This document shows positions 1-7,631 of a stretch of 15,096 nucleotides of DNA, piece by piece. This DNA comes from Blautia sp. GTDB lineage: Bacteria; Bacillota; Clostridia; Lachnospirales; Lachnospiraceae. The DNA lies in the NCBI GenBank assembly GCA_017420455.1, contig JAFOJB010000481.1:1-15096 (forward strand), written 5' to 3'. The position numbers and the translations under genes were made by a program. Each line of letters starts with the position of its first letter. Position 1 is the stretch's first letter. Below the pieces are notes generated by a model. That model worked only from the letters and a program-made list of their open reading frames with translations. It was not told the origin of the DNA and searched no databases.

Positions 1-239
1 CCCGGGCGGGGGCAGGCCATCACGCAGGCACCGCAGTAGTAGCATTCTCCGGGGTACATGACAATGGGATGCTCTCCCTTCACCGGGGAGGGCAGGAGGA
101 TGTCGCACTGGCATACCGATGCGCAGCTGTTGCAGCCGATGCATTTTTCCGGGTCGTAAATAATGGGTCTCACCGAGCAGGTTTCTTCCTGTACCTCAAT
201 GGGAAATGCTCTGATCTTTTCCAGAATATTTAAGTTCAT
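1..239 (-). CDS. Two-cluster 4Fe-4S ferredoxin, electron-transfer partner of the adjacent flavoprotein (3' end cut by window)
   Basis: Only the first 79 codons are in the window. The start is the ATG at 237-239, with an AAGGAAG ribosome binding site about ten bases upstream. Two cysteine motifs are visible: C33-x2-C36-x2-C39-x3-C43 and C66-x2-C69-x2-C72-x3-C76-P. The first has Gln where the usual Pro follows the fourth Cys, and an extra Cys45 beside it. This pattern is that of a bacterial 2[4Fe-4S] ferredoxin, and the layout resembles the beta subunit of APS reductase (AprB-like). The gene follows the flavoprotein gene after a 54-base gap that holds a GC-rich hairpin, so the two probably form a cytoplasmic flavoprotein/iron-sulfur complex. 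The missing C-terminus could carry further domains, so the exact family stays open. The Fe-S assignment is strong; the partnership is inferred from adjacency. Confidence 0.88.
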   Translation of the reverse strand, partial: MNLNILEKIRAFPIEVQEETCSVRPIIYDPEKCIGCNSCASVCQCDILLPSPVKGEHPIVMYPGECYYCGACVMACPRP

Positions 240-258
240 GTTCCAAAATCTTCCTTCC

Positions 259-292
259 GGCTCCCGGATCCTGTATGGTCCGGGAGCTTTTT
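259..292 (+). terminator. GC-rich hairpin with T-tract on the plus strand, lying between two minus-strand genes
   Basis: A perfect 9-bp inverted repeat (GCTCCCGGA at 260-268, TCCGGGAGC at 279-287) has a 10-base loop and is followed on the plus strand by five T residues. It therefore has the form of an intrinsic terminator for plus-strand (antisense) transcripts. In the minus-strand operon mRNA the same stem sits between the flavoprotein stop codon and the ferredoxin ribosome binding site with no U-tract after it. There it would more likely act as an RNA-stabilising or processing hairpin than as a stop signal. Confidence 0.55.
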
Positions 293-293
293 A

Positions 294-2318
294 TTATGCA
301 TCTTTCCGATCGGGATGGTAGTCCGTGTTGCGGGCTTCGTATTCGCTCTTCAGGTCTCCGAAGAAATCCAGGGGGACATCTCTGGTCATCACCGTGCCAT
401 TTTCCTGCCGGATCACGATATGATGCCGGTCTTTTTCCGGATCGGGCTCCGGGTGATCGCTCCGCTGGAAACAAAGCGGCCTGCTGGAGGATTTTCTGGA
501 CAGGGAAGCATGAAGCACCAGCTTCGCCACCTCCAGGATATCCAGCACCTCATGCACCCGCATCAGCTCATGAGGATTCCGGGCGTACATGGCTTTCGCC
601 TCGCTTTGCGAGAAGCCCTCCAGAAGATCGAGGCCCTCGGAAAGAAGCTCATCGCATTTGACGCCGCCGCAGTAATTCTGCATTCCCTTGGAGATGGCGC
701 TGTTCAGCTCCTTCCAGGAAATACCTTCCTCCGGGTTCACCAGAAGCGGAGCGTAGAGACGTTCCATCTCTGCCTGGATCTGCTCTTCCAGACTGGAAGA
801 GGAGAAAGAAGAGGCATCGGGTCCCGATACTTTTCCTGTTTCCTCCTGACCTTGCACAGGGAAGGTTTCGCCGCTGCCGTGTCCCTGACTTTCCGCGTAC
901 GCGGCTGCTTTCCGTCCGGCATAGTGGCCGGTGGCGCAGGCAAAGCCGGCGCAGTCGGAGGCATAGAGCTGGTCGCCGGCAGCGTAGATGCCCGGGATGT
1001 TTGTGGAGAGATCCCAGTCGTGCATCAGGCCGCCAGGAGCGCCGAAGAACTGCCGTTCCTGCTCCAGAAAGCTGGCGGACTGCCAGCCGGTGCCATAGCT
1101 CTGCAGCATATGCTTCCGGGGATCGAAGCCCCGCTCCGTATAATTCTGGTAGATGGGGATCTTTGTCTTGGCCTCTTCTCCTACCATCATGCCCCAGATG
1201 ACCCGTCTCTCGTATTCCGGCATCCGGGAGAGATCCGCATAGAAGGGCAGGCGGTAGCCCCTCTTCATCAGTTCCTCAAAGGGAAGCGTTTCCGGTCCCC
1301 TGTATTCATACTTCGGATCGTCGATGACGCCGCCCTTCAGGAAAAATTTCTGCCCCGGAGCCGGCAGATAGCGGTCCAGCACGGTTTCCAGTTCCTTTCC
1401 GTCCCGGTCCACATAGGGGATCTCCACGCCACGGGCGTCTACCATGGTGGCGGCGTACCAGGTGTTATGGTTGTTCCCTGCCCCATAGGGCGGAAAGCTT
1501 CTGCCCGCGGCGGAAAACTCTGCCCGGACGGTCTTTTCCATCATGGTGAATTCAAGGCCCGCTCTCCAGCCCATGGCATGGCCGCTGCCGATGCTCTGGA
1601 AAGGACGGAATTCACAGAGACCGGGAGTATCTGCATTGAAGAGCCAGACTCTGGCTGGTCTTGACATACAGAGCACCACGGCCTTTGCATGGACGCAGAG
1701 GAATTTCCCCGTCCGGACATCCATTCCCATGGCTCCGGCGCAGCGCTTTTTGCCATTCTCTTCGGAGAGCAGCAGGCCTGTGGCCTCTGTCCGGTCCAGA
1801 ATGCGGACGCCGAGCCGCTTCATTTCCTTCTCCAGAGCGGGCTTGAAGGTGGAGCCCCAGACCCGGAGCGTAAATCTGTTCTTATAATCGTAGGCGAACA
1901 TCAGACCGGTCTTTTCGTCCCTGAAGGGGGCTCCGGCGAATTCCCCTTCTGTGTCCCGGATCTTTCCGCCGTAGGACTCCAGATCCAGGAGACGGTCGTA
2001 CCCTTCGCGGCATTCAATATAGTGGGCGATCCCGTTGCTGTACCAGTCCTGTTCATGGACATAGGCCCAGGCGATCTCCTCCGGGGTAACGCCGGAACAG
2101 GGATTGGTACAGGCGCTTTCCCAGTGGTCGAACCCGGTGCCGCCGCTGCCGCTTCGCACGACGGCTCCCTTTTCCAGCAGGATCACCTGCCGGCCCGCCT
2201 TCGCGGTGGAGATGGCTGCAAAGCAGCCGGAAAGCCCGCCGCCCAGGACCAGGACATCGCAGGAGAGGTCTTCTCTCAGGCCAAATTCATTCTTATATGG
2301 CCAGGTGTATGTACTCAT
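294..2318 (-). CDS. FAD-dependent oxidoreductase, fumarate reductase/succinate dehydrogenase/APS reductase alpha-like flavoprotein
   Basis: This 674-residue protein has an N-terminal dinucleotide-binding fold with the GGGLSG motif at residues 26-31 and the FAD-ribose acidic residue near E49. The second FAD-contact motif, GIYAAGD, is at 443-449. A mostly helical C-terminal domain follows a Ser/Gly-rich linker (about 478-510). No signal peptide is present, so the enzyme is cytoplasmic. Family members move electrons between a bound small substrate and an iron-sulfur partner, here most likely the ferredoxin encoded just downstream. The substrate cannot be read from the sequence; the size and paired ferredoxin resemble AprA/AprB more than soluble single-chain fumarate reductases. 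The ATG at 2316-2318 is preceded by GGAAGGA, and the gene starts six bases after the ATPase gene stop. No sat or APS-pathway gene is visible, so a sulfate-respiration role is not supported. Confidence 0.9.
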   Translation of the reverse strand: MSTYTWPYKNEFGLREDLSCDVLVLGGGLSGCFAAISTAKAGRQVILLEKGAVVRSGSGGTGFDHWESACTNPCSGVTPEEIAWAYVHEQDWYSNGIAHYIECREGYDRLLDLESYGGKIRDTEGEFAGAPFRDEKTGLMFAYDYKNRFTLRVWGSTFKPALEKEMKRLGVRILDRTEATGLLLSEENGKKRCAGAMGMDVRTGKFLCVHAKAVVLCMSRPARVWLFNADTPGLCEFRPFQSIGSGHAMGWRAGLEFTMMEKTVRAEFSAAGRSFPPYGAGNNHNTWYAATMVDARGVEIPYVDRDGKELETVLDRYLPAPGQKFFLKGGVIDDPKYEYRGPETLPFEELMKRGYRLPFYADLSRMPEYERRVIWGMMVGEEAKTKIPIYQNYTERGFDPRKHMLQSYGTGWQSASFLEQERQFFGAPGGLMHDWDLSTNIPGIYAAGDQLYASDCAGFACATGHYAGRKAAAYAESQGHGSGETFPVQGQEETGKVSGPDASSFSSSSLEEQIQAEMERLYAPLLVNPEEGISWKELNSAISKGMQNYCGGVKCDELLSEGLDLLEGFSQSEAKAMYARNPHELMRVHEVLDILEVAKLVLHASLSRKSSSRPLCFQRSDHPEPDPEKDRHHIVIRQENGTVMTRDVPLDFFGDLKSEYEARNTDYHPDRKDA

Positions 2319-2324
2319 GGTTTT

Positions 2325-3278
2325 CTATCCTTCCCGCACACAGGCACAGAAATGCCCGGGCTCGATTTCTTTCAGTGGAATATCTTCTTTACGGCAGGCT
2401 TCGCAGGCATATTTGCAGCGCTGGGCAAAACGGCAGCCAGGAGCCGGATTGACAGGACTGGTCACCTCGCCCTGGAGGAGAGTCCTGTGGACATGCTGCG
2501 AGGAGACACTGGGAATGGGAATGGCCGCCAGAAGAGCCTGCGTGTAGGGATGGGCCGGATTCTCGAAAAGCCGGTCGGCATCTGCCTCTTCCACGCATTT
2601 TCCAAGATACATGACCATGATCCTGCTGGAGATATGCCTGACCACCGAAAGATCGTGGGTGATGAACATATATGTCAGATTCCGCTCCTCCTGAAGATCC
2701 ATCAGGAGGTTCAGGATCTGGGCCTGGATGGAGACATCCAGGGCAGAGACCGGTTCATCGCAGACAATGAATTTCGGGTCCAGGACAAGAGCCCTGGCCA
2801 CGCCGATCCTCTGGCGTCTGCCGCCGTCCAGCTCGTGGGGATAGGCATAAGTCAGTCTTTCGGAAAGTCCGACCACCTCCATGATCTCGCTGACCTTCTG
2901 GTCGATCTCCCGCCGGTTTCTGCAGACTCTGTTCACGATCAGAGGCTCCGCGATGAGCTGCTGGACGGTCATACGCCCGTTCAGGCTGGCGTAGGGATCC
3001 TGGAAGATCATCTGCATCTGCGGACGGATCTTTGCCAGAGTCTTTTTGCTGGCTCCAATCAGTTCCTGACCTTCAAAAAGGACAGAACCGTCTGTCGGTT
3101 CATTCAGGCGCAGTACCGTCCTGCCCAGGGTGGACTTTCCGCAGCCCGATTCTCCCACGACCCCGATGGTAGAGCCGCCGGGTACGGAGAAGCTCACATC
3201 ATCCACTGCGTGCAGAAGCCCTGCGCCTGTCCTGAAATACTTCTTTAAATGAGAAACCTTTAAAATGACATCCGACAT
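2325..3278 (-). CDS. dppF: Peptide/oligopeptide ABC transporter ATP-binding protein, DppF/OppF type
   Basis: This 317-residue ATPase is the second nucleotide-binding subunit of a Dpp/Opp importer. Visible motifs are Walker A GESGCGKS (42-49), Q-loop Gln93, a signature written LDGGRRQ instead of LSGGQ (150-156), Walker B ending in CDE (173-175) and switch His208. The C-terminal oligo_HPY-type region has Cys282, 288, 292, 295, 311 and 313, a cysteine-rich tail like that reported to bind an Fe-S cluster in some Dpp/Opp ATPases. It should heterodimerise with the DppD-like ATPase encoded six bases upstream. The ATG at 3276-3278 follows a G-rich ribosome binding site in the short gap. The symbol is a family-level name; the substrate could be a peptide, nickel chelate or other amide. 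Confidence 0.93.
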   Translation of the reverse strand: MSDVILKVSHLKKYFRTGAGLLHAVDDVSFSVPGGSTIGVVGESGCGKSTLGRTVLRLNEPTDGSVLFEGQELIGASKKTLAKIRPQMQMIFQDPYASLNGRMTVQQLIAEPLIVNRVCRNRREIDQKVSEIMEVVGLSERLTYAYPHELDGGRRQRIGVARALVLDPKFIVCDEPVSALDVSIQAQILNLLMDLQEERNLTYMFITHDLSVVRHISSRIMVMYLGKCVEEADADRLFENPAHPYTQALLAAIPIPSVSSQHVHRTLLQGEVTSPVNPAPGCRFAQRCKYACEACRKEDIPLKEIEPGHFCACVREG

Positions 3279-3284
3279 AGACTC

Positions 3285-4304
3285 TTACCCCCGGGACAAA
3301 TCTTTTTCGAAGAAATCGGAAGCTGCAGCCAGGTGCGCATCCGCCGCGTGGCAGCGGATCATATGGCTGCCGGAAACGACGGGCTGCGGCTTTTCCCTCC
3401 GGCAGATCTCCTGACAGTGACTGCATCTTTCCGCAAAACAGCAGCCTGCCGGCAGTGTTGTCGGGTCCGGCATCAGGCCCTCGATGGGGGTGAGTCTCCG
3501 GTATTTTTTTGTCAGGGAAGGGATGGAACCAAACAATCCTATGGTATAGGGATGGTGATCATCCCCCGTGAAAATATCCTTCAGTTCTCCGTACTCTACG
3601 ATCTGGCCGGCATACATGATGGCAACCTTGTCGCAGGTTTCAGCCACGACCCCCATGTCATGGGTGATCATGATCACGGCGGTACCGTATTTTCGCTGAA
3701 GATCGCAGATCATGGAAAGAATCTGAGCCTGAATCGTCACATCCAGGGCGGTGGTAGGTTCATCCGCGATCAGAAGGGATGGATCACAGATCAGGGCTAT
3801 GGCAATGACCACCCTCTGGCGCATGCCGCCGGAAAACTGATAGGGATATTCCTTTTTTCTTTCCGGCGGAATGCCCACCATTTCCAGCATTTCGTCCACC
3901 TTTTTTTCGATGGCCTCTCCGGAAAGGTTCTCCGTATTGTGCAGCCGGAGAGTCTCTCCGATCTGGTCCCCCACCGTCAGTACCGGATTCAGGGCTGTCA
4001 TGGGATCCTGGAAGATCATGGAGATCTGTTTTCCCCGGACCCCCAGAAGCTCCTTTTTGGAAAGCTCTGTGAGCTCCCTGCCCTTGTAGGAGATGCTGCC
4101 GCCTGTGATATGGGCAGTCCGCTTCGGCAGCAGCCCCATGATTCCCAGGGCAGTGGTGGTCTTTCCGGCTCCGGTCTCCCCCACCAGCCCCAGGGTCTCC
4201 CCTTCGCAGATGGAAAAACTCACATCGTTTACGGCATAGACGGTCTCCAGGTCGGTCTTGTATTGAACAGACAGGTTTTTCACCTGTAATAATTCGTTAT
4301 TCAT
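3285..4304 (-). CDS. dppD: Peptide/oligopeptide ABC transporter ATP-binding protein, DppD/OppD type
   Basis: This 339-residue ATPase is the first nucleotide-binding subunit of the importer. It shows Walker A GETGAGKT (42-49), Q-loop Gln99, signature FSGGMRQ (157-163), Walker B LLIADEP (177-183) and switch His215. The C-terminal tail has Cys288, 289, 294, 297, 301 and 318, matching the cysteine-rich C-terminal region of DppD/OppD proteins, some of which bind a 4Fe-4S cluster. The start is the ATG at 4302-4304, ten bases after the DppC stop, with only a weak GAG-type ribosome binding site, so translation probably depends on coupling. The protein is peripheral, on the cytoplasmic face with DppB and DppC. 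The symbol is a family-level name. Confidence 0.94.
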   Translation of the reverse strand: MNNELLQVKNLSVQYKTDLETVYAVNDVSFSICEGETLGLVGETGAGKTTTALGIMGLLPKRTAHITGGSISYKGRELTELSKKELLGVRGKQISMIFQDPMTALNPVLTVGDQIGETLRLHNTENLSGEAIEKKVDEMLEMVGIPPERKKEYPYQFSGGMRQRVVIAIALICDPSLLIADEPTTALDVTIQAQILSMICDLQRKYGTAVIMITHDMGVVAETCDKVAIMYAGQIVEYGELKDIFTGDDHHPYTIGLFGSIPSLTKKYRRLTPIEGLMPDPTTLPAGCCFAERCSHCQEICRREKPQPVVSGSHMIRCHAADAHLAAASDFFEKDLSRG

Positions 4305-4314
4305 GATATTTGTC

Positions 4315-5184
4315 TCAGTCTTTCAGCTTCGGATCCAGAGCGTCGGTCAGGCCGTCTCCCACCAGGTTGAAGGAAAGGGAGGTGAGGATGATAAAGATGC
4401 CCGGGAAAAACAGCAGATAAGGTGCGGTAAAGATGTAGGTCTGCGCGTTGGAAAGCAGCGCGCCCCATTCCGGGGCAGGAGGCTGGATGCCCATTCCGAT
4501 AAAGGAAAGCCCTGCCGCGGAAAGGATCATGTCCGAGATCATCATTGTGGTATTGACGATGATAGGCCCCATGGCGTTGGGCAGAACATAGCGGAAAATG
4601 ATCCGGCGGTTGGTGGTGCCGTAGGACCTGGCAGCCTCCACATAATCCTGTTCGGCCACGGTCAGGACCACGGAGCGGATGAGCCGGGTATTGCCGGGTA
4701 TACAGGAAATGGTGATGGCGATGATCAGGTTCCGCAGACTGGTGCCCAGAGCGGAGACTACGGCCAGAGAGAGAAGGATGGGGGGCACGCACATGAAGAC
4801 ATCGATGATACGCATGATCACGTTGTCGACCATTCCGCCAAAGTATGCTGCGCTGGCTCCGAGAACCGCGCCGATGGCCAGTGCGATCAGGGAGGTGACC
4901 ACTCCGACAAAGAGGGAATACCTTGCTCCGTGTACGACCCGGGAAAACAGATCCCGTCCCAGTTCGTCCGTGCCGAACCAGTGAGAGGGGTTCGGCGGCT
5001 GCAGACGATCGGCGCCGACCTGTTCGATACACCTGGCATAAGGGACGATGAGGTCCGCGAAAACGGCGATGCAGACGATCACGGCCAGGATGACAAGGCC
5101 CAGGATGGCGGTCCTGTTTTTCCGGAACCTCCGCCAGAATTCCTTCAGTTGAGAATGCTTTCTTCTTTTATTCTTCTTATCCAC
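4315..5184 (-). CDS. dppC: Peptide ABC transporter permease, DppC/OppC type
   Basis: This 289-residue integral membrane protein has a basic N-terminus (KKNKRRK), a first membrane helix near residues 26-46 and the DppC hallmark FGTDELGRD. The EAA loop that docks the ATPases is present (EAARSYG through PNA), and the C-terminus carries the typical NLVGDGLTDALDPKL motif. The start is a GTG at 5182-5184 with a strong GAGGGCAGGGG site just upstream. It overlaps the end of dppB by eight bases, so the two permeases are translationally coupled and expected at 1:1. The length is normal for the family. Confidence 0.94.
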   Translation of the reverse strand: MDKKNKRRKHSQLKEFWRRFRKNRTAILGLVILAVIVCIAVFADLIVPYARCIEQVGADRLQPPNPSHWFGTDELGRDLFSRVVHGARYSLFVGVVTSLIALAIGAVLGASAAYFGGMVDNVIMRIIDVFMCVPPILLSLAVVSALGTSLRNLIIAITISCIPGNTRLIRSVVLTVAEQDYVEAARSYGTTNRRIIFRYVLPNAMGPIIVNTTMMISDMILSAAGLSFIGMGIQPPAPEWGALLSNAQTYIFTAPYLLFFPGIFIILTSLSFNLVGDGLTDALDPKLKD

Positions 5185-6127
5185 GTCCCCTGCCCTCGTT
5201 TCTGTATTTTGCTTTAATACGGGGATCTATGAACGCGTACAGAATGTCCACGATCAGAACGACAACGCTGAACATGACGGCCAGGAACAATGTGGCCCCC
5301 ATAACGGTGGGCACATCCTTCTGACGGATGGCGTTGGTCATCAGGGTTCCCATGCCGGGCATGGAGAACACCGTCTCCGCAATGATGGCGCCGCCGAGGG
5401 ACGCTCCGAAGCCTGTCCCCATGCTGGTGATGACCGGGATCAGGGCGTTCCGGAGCGCGTGCTTCCAGATCACGACCCGCTCGCCGGCTCCCTTGGCCTG
5501 GGCGGTGCGGATGTATTCCTGACGGACCGTTTCCAGCATGGAGGCACGGGTCAGACGAAGAAGCCCCGCGGCGCTGGTCAGAGATACGGTAAGGGTCGGC
5601 AGGATAAAGTGCCGGAGCGTATCGGCCCCGAAAACGGGGAGAAGCTTTAAGCGGATGGAAAATACCGTGATCAGCATCAGGCCGAGCCAGAAGCCCGGGA
5701 TCGAGGCGAATACCAGAGCCACCACCACCATCACCCGGTCAAGGACGGAATATTGCCTGACCGCGGAGATGATCCCCATGGAGACCCCCAGGAGGCATTC
5801 GACGGCCATGGCCATGGCCGCCAGCAGGAGCGTATTCGGGAAACGGGCCATGATGGAATTGATCACCGGCTGGCGGGTCGCGTAGGAGGTGCCCAGATCC
5901 AGATGGAAGACAATATTCCCGATGTAGGTGAAAAACCTGACGAAGAAGGGCCTGTCATACCCGAACTCCGCGTTCAGACGGGCAATATCCTCCGGCTTTG
6001 CGGTGATTCCCAGGATAATACTGCCCGGATCGCCGGGCGTCAGGGAAAGGATCGTAAAGACCAGAAACGAGACGCCCAGCAGAACCGGGATCATATACAG
6101 AATTCTTTTTATAATGTATTTAGTCAT
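5177..6127 (-). CDS. dppB: Peptide ABC transporter permease, DppB/OppB type
   Basis: This 316-residue permease starts with MTKYIIKRIL, the canonical DppB/OppB N-terminus, which is why the ATG at 6125-6127 is chosen over an in-frame TTG at 6164-6166 that would add 13 residues and overlap the binding-protein gene. A first membrane helix spans about residues 9-30, followed by an extracytoplasmic segment (about 35-95), several membrane helices and an EAA loop (EYIRTAQAKGAG through RNALIP). The C-terminus ends in the family motif YAFIDPRIK. The start lies 19 bases after the binding-protein stop and has no good Shine-Dalgarno sequence, so expression probably relies on coupling to the upstream gene. 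Confidence 0.93.
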   Translation of the reverse strand: MTKYIIKRILYMIPVLLGVSFLVFTILSLTPGDPGSIILGITAKPEDIARLNAEFGYDRPFFVRFFTYIGNIVFHLDLGTSYATRQPVINSIMARFPNTLLLAAMAMAVECLLGVSMGIISAVRQYSVLDRVMVVVALVFASIPGFWLGLMLITVFSIRLKLLPVFGADTLRHFILPTLTVSLTSAAGLLRLTRASMLETVRQEYIRTAQAKGAGERVVIWKHALRNALIPVITSMGTGFGASLGGAIIAETVFSMPGMGTLMTNAIRQKDVPTVMGATLFLAVMFSVVVLIVDILYAFIDPRIKAKYRNEGRGRG

Positions 6128-6146
6128 ATTTTCAAAGCGACCGGCA

Positions 6147-7631
6147 TCAGTTCCAGGCGTAGTCAAACAGATAGTAATTTCCTTCCAGGACGAAATCGGT
6201 CACGGTCAGGTCCTTGTGATAGGCGTAGAGGATCTGCGGGTTGCAGATGACGGCGTAGACAGCCTCATTCTGGGCTTTGTTCAGGATCTCGTCGAAGAGG
6301 GCCAGTCTCTTTTCGTTGTCCGGCTCCACGCGGGCCTCTTCAAACAGCCTGTCCATAGTTTCATCGGAATATCTGGCGTTGTTTGCCATGCCGATAAACG
6401 GAGTGGTCAGGGCATATTCCAGCATCTGGGTGTCGCCCTCCAGAGTCATTTCCAGTGCGCACAGAGAAAAGTCGCCGCTGGTGAGCTGTCCGATGAAGGC
6501 GTTGAACTCCTTGACATCGATCTGGGCATTCAGTCCTACGGCTGCGAGGTCTGCCTGGAGTACGGTGGCCAGGTTGGAGTATTTCTCCGCACAGAGGATG
6601 GAGCCAAGATCGGTGCCTTCTTCTACGCCTGCTTCCGCCAGAAGCTCTCTGGCTTTGTCCGGATCATAGGTATACTGGAGCTGGTCATCAGAATAGCCGT
6701 AGCGGGTTTTTGCGCAGATATTGGAGTTGACCTCTGCTTCGCCCTCATAGATCACATTCACGATGTTCTCTCTGTTGATGGCGTAGTTGATGGCCTGGCG
6801 GACTCTGACATCGTCGAAGGGAGCCTTTTCCAGGTTCATGACCAGATGGGAATACCCGGAGGTGGGAACCGGGGAGACCACAATGTCCGGCATGGCCTGC
6901 AGCATGGGAAGCGCGGAAGCGTCGATCTCCGCGAAGTCTACCTGATTGCTCATCAGGGCCTGGGGAGCGGTGGTCTTGATCACATAGTAATTCACATTTT
7001 TGATGGCGGGCTCTCCGCGGTAATATCCGTCATAAGCCTCCAGAATGACATTGGTGTCGATGGCATGGCTCACGAATTTGTAGGGACCGGAGCCGATGGG
7101 CTTTGTCATGAAATCTTCCTCGGAGGCAGCGTCATGATATGCCTTAGAGCCGATATGCATGGCGCAGATATCTGAAAGGAAGGGAGCGAAAGGCGCGTTC
7201 AGAGTAACCACAAGTGTGGAAGCGTCCGGGGCTTCTACACTGCCTACGTCGGCAGAGGTTCCCTGGTATTCGGAATCGATATACAGCTGGACGGAGAAAG
7301 CGCAGTCCTCTGCGGTCAGCGGCGTACCATCGTGGAAGGTTACATCGCTGCGGATGGTGAAGGTATAGACAAGGCCGTCCTCGCTCTGGGTATAACCGGA
7401 GGCGATCCGGGGTTCGACCTTATCCATGTTTCCGTCCATGGGGACATACATCAGAGTATCGTAAATCTGGTCGCCGATGTTTTTTTCGTTGGTGGTGTTC
7501 CAGTCTGAAGGATGCAGGGACTCAATATCGGAATCGATGGCGATGTTGATATCTGTCCTGTCAGAGGCAAAAACTCCGGTTGTCAGGCAGAGGGCCAGAA
7601 TTGTACCTGTGAGGAATGCAGTTTTTTTCAT
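6147..7631 (-). CDS. ABC transporter solute-binding protein, family 5 (DppA/OppA type)
   Basis: This 494-residue extracytoplasmic receptor belongs to SBP family 5 (SBP_bac_5). The N-terminus has two lysines, a hydrophobic core (residues 5-19) and a VFA/S cleavage site after Ala22, which fits signal peptidase I. The only Cys in the leader (Cys15, in LALC) has Leu at -1 and does not make a normal lipobox, which is unusual for a Gram-positive binding protein. Typical family segments are seen: the TFTIRSDVTFHDGTPLTAED region (about 91-110), the PIGSGPYKF segment and the DDVRVRQAINYAINRENIV segment. The ATG at 7629-7631 overlaps the amidohydrolase stop as ATGA and has a good AAAGGAG site inside that gene. 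The ligand is unknown; peptides are the default for the family. Confidence 0.92.
   Translation of the reverse strand: MKKTAFLTGTILALCLTTGVFASDRTDINIAIDSDIESLHPSDWNTTNEKNIGDQIYDTLMYVPMDGNMDKVEPRIASGYTQSEDGLVYTFTIRSDVTFHDGTPLTAEDCAFSVQLYIDSEYQGTSADVGSVEAPDASTLVVTLNAPFAPFLSDICAMHIGSKAYHDAASEEDFMTKPIGSGPYKFVSHAIDTNVILEAYDGYYRGEPAIKNVNYYVIKTTAPQALMSNQVDFAEIDASALPMLQAMPDIVVSPVPTSGYSHLVMNLEKAPFDDVRVRQAINYAINRENIVNVIYEGEAEVNSNICAKTRYGYSDDQLQYTYDPDKARELLAEAGVEEGTDLGSILCAEKYSNLATVLQADLAAVGLNAQIDVKEFNAFIGQLTSGDFSLCALEMTLEGDTQMLEYALTTPFIGMANNARYSDETMDRLFEEARVEPDNEKRLALFDEILNKAQNEAVYAVICNPQILYAYHKDLTVTDFVLEGNYYLFDYAWN

Noticed and set aside
1689..3248. Long plus-strand open frame opposite the flavoprotein and dppF
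   Set aside because: It is antisense to two well-supported genes, spans their junction, and shows no recognisable domain; long antisense frames are common in GC-rich codons.
4301..5032. Minus-strand 243-residue frame overlapping dppC
   Set aside because: It is a shifted reading of dppC, rich in Arg, His and Pro with no domain pattern.
7585..7595. Lipobox around Cys15 of the binding protein
   Set aside because: LALC has Leu at -1, which lipoprotein signal peptidase substrates do not normally carry, and a good AxA-like site follows at Ala22.
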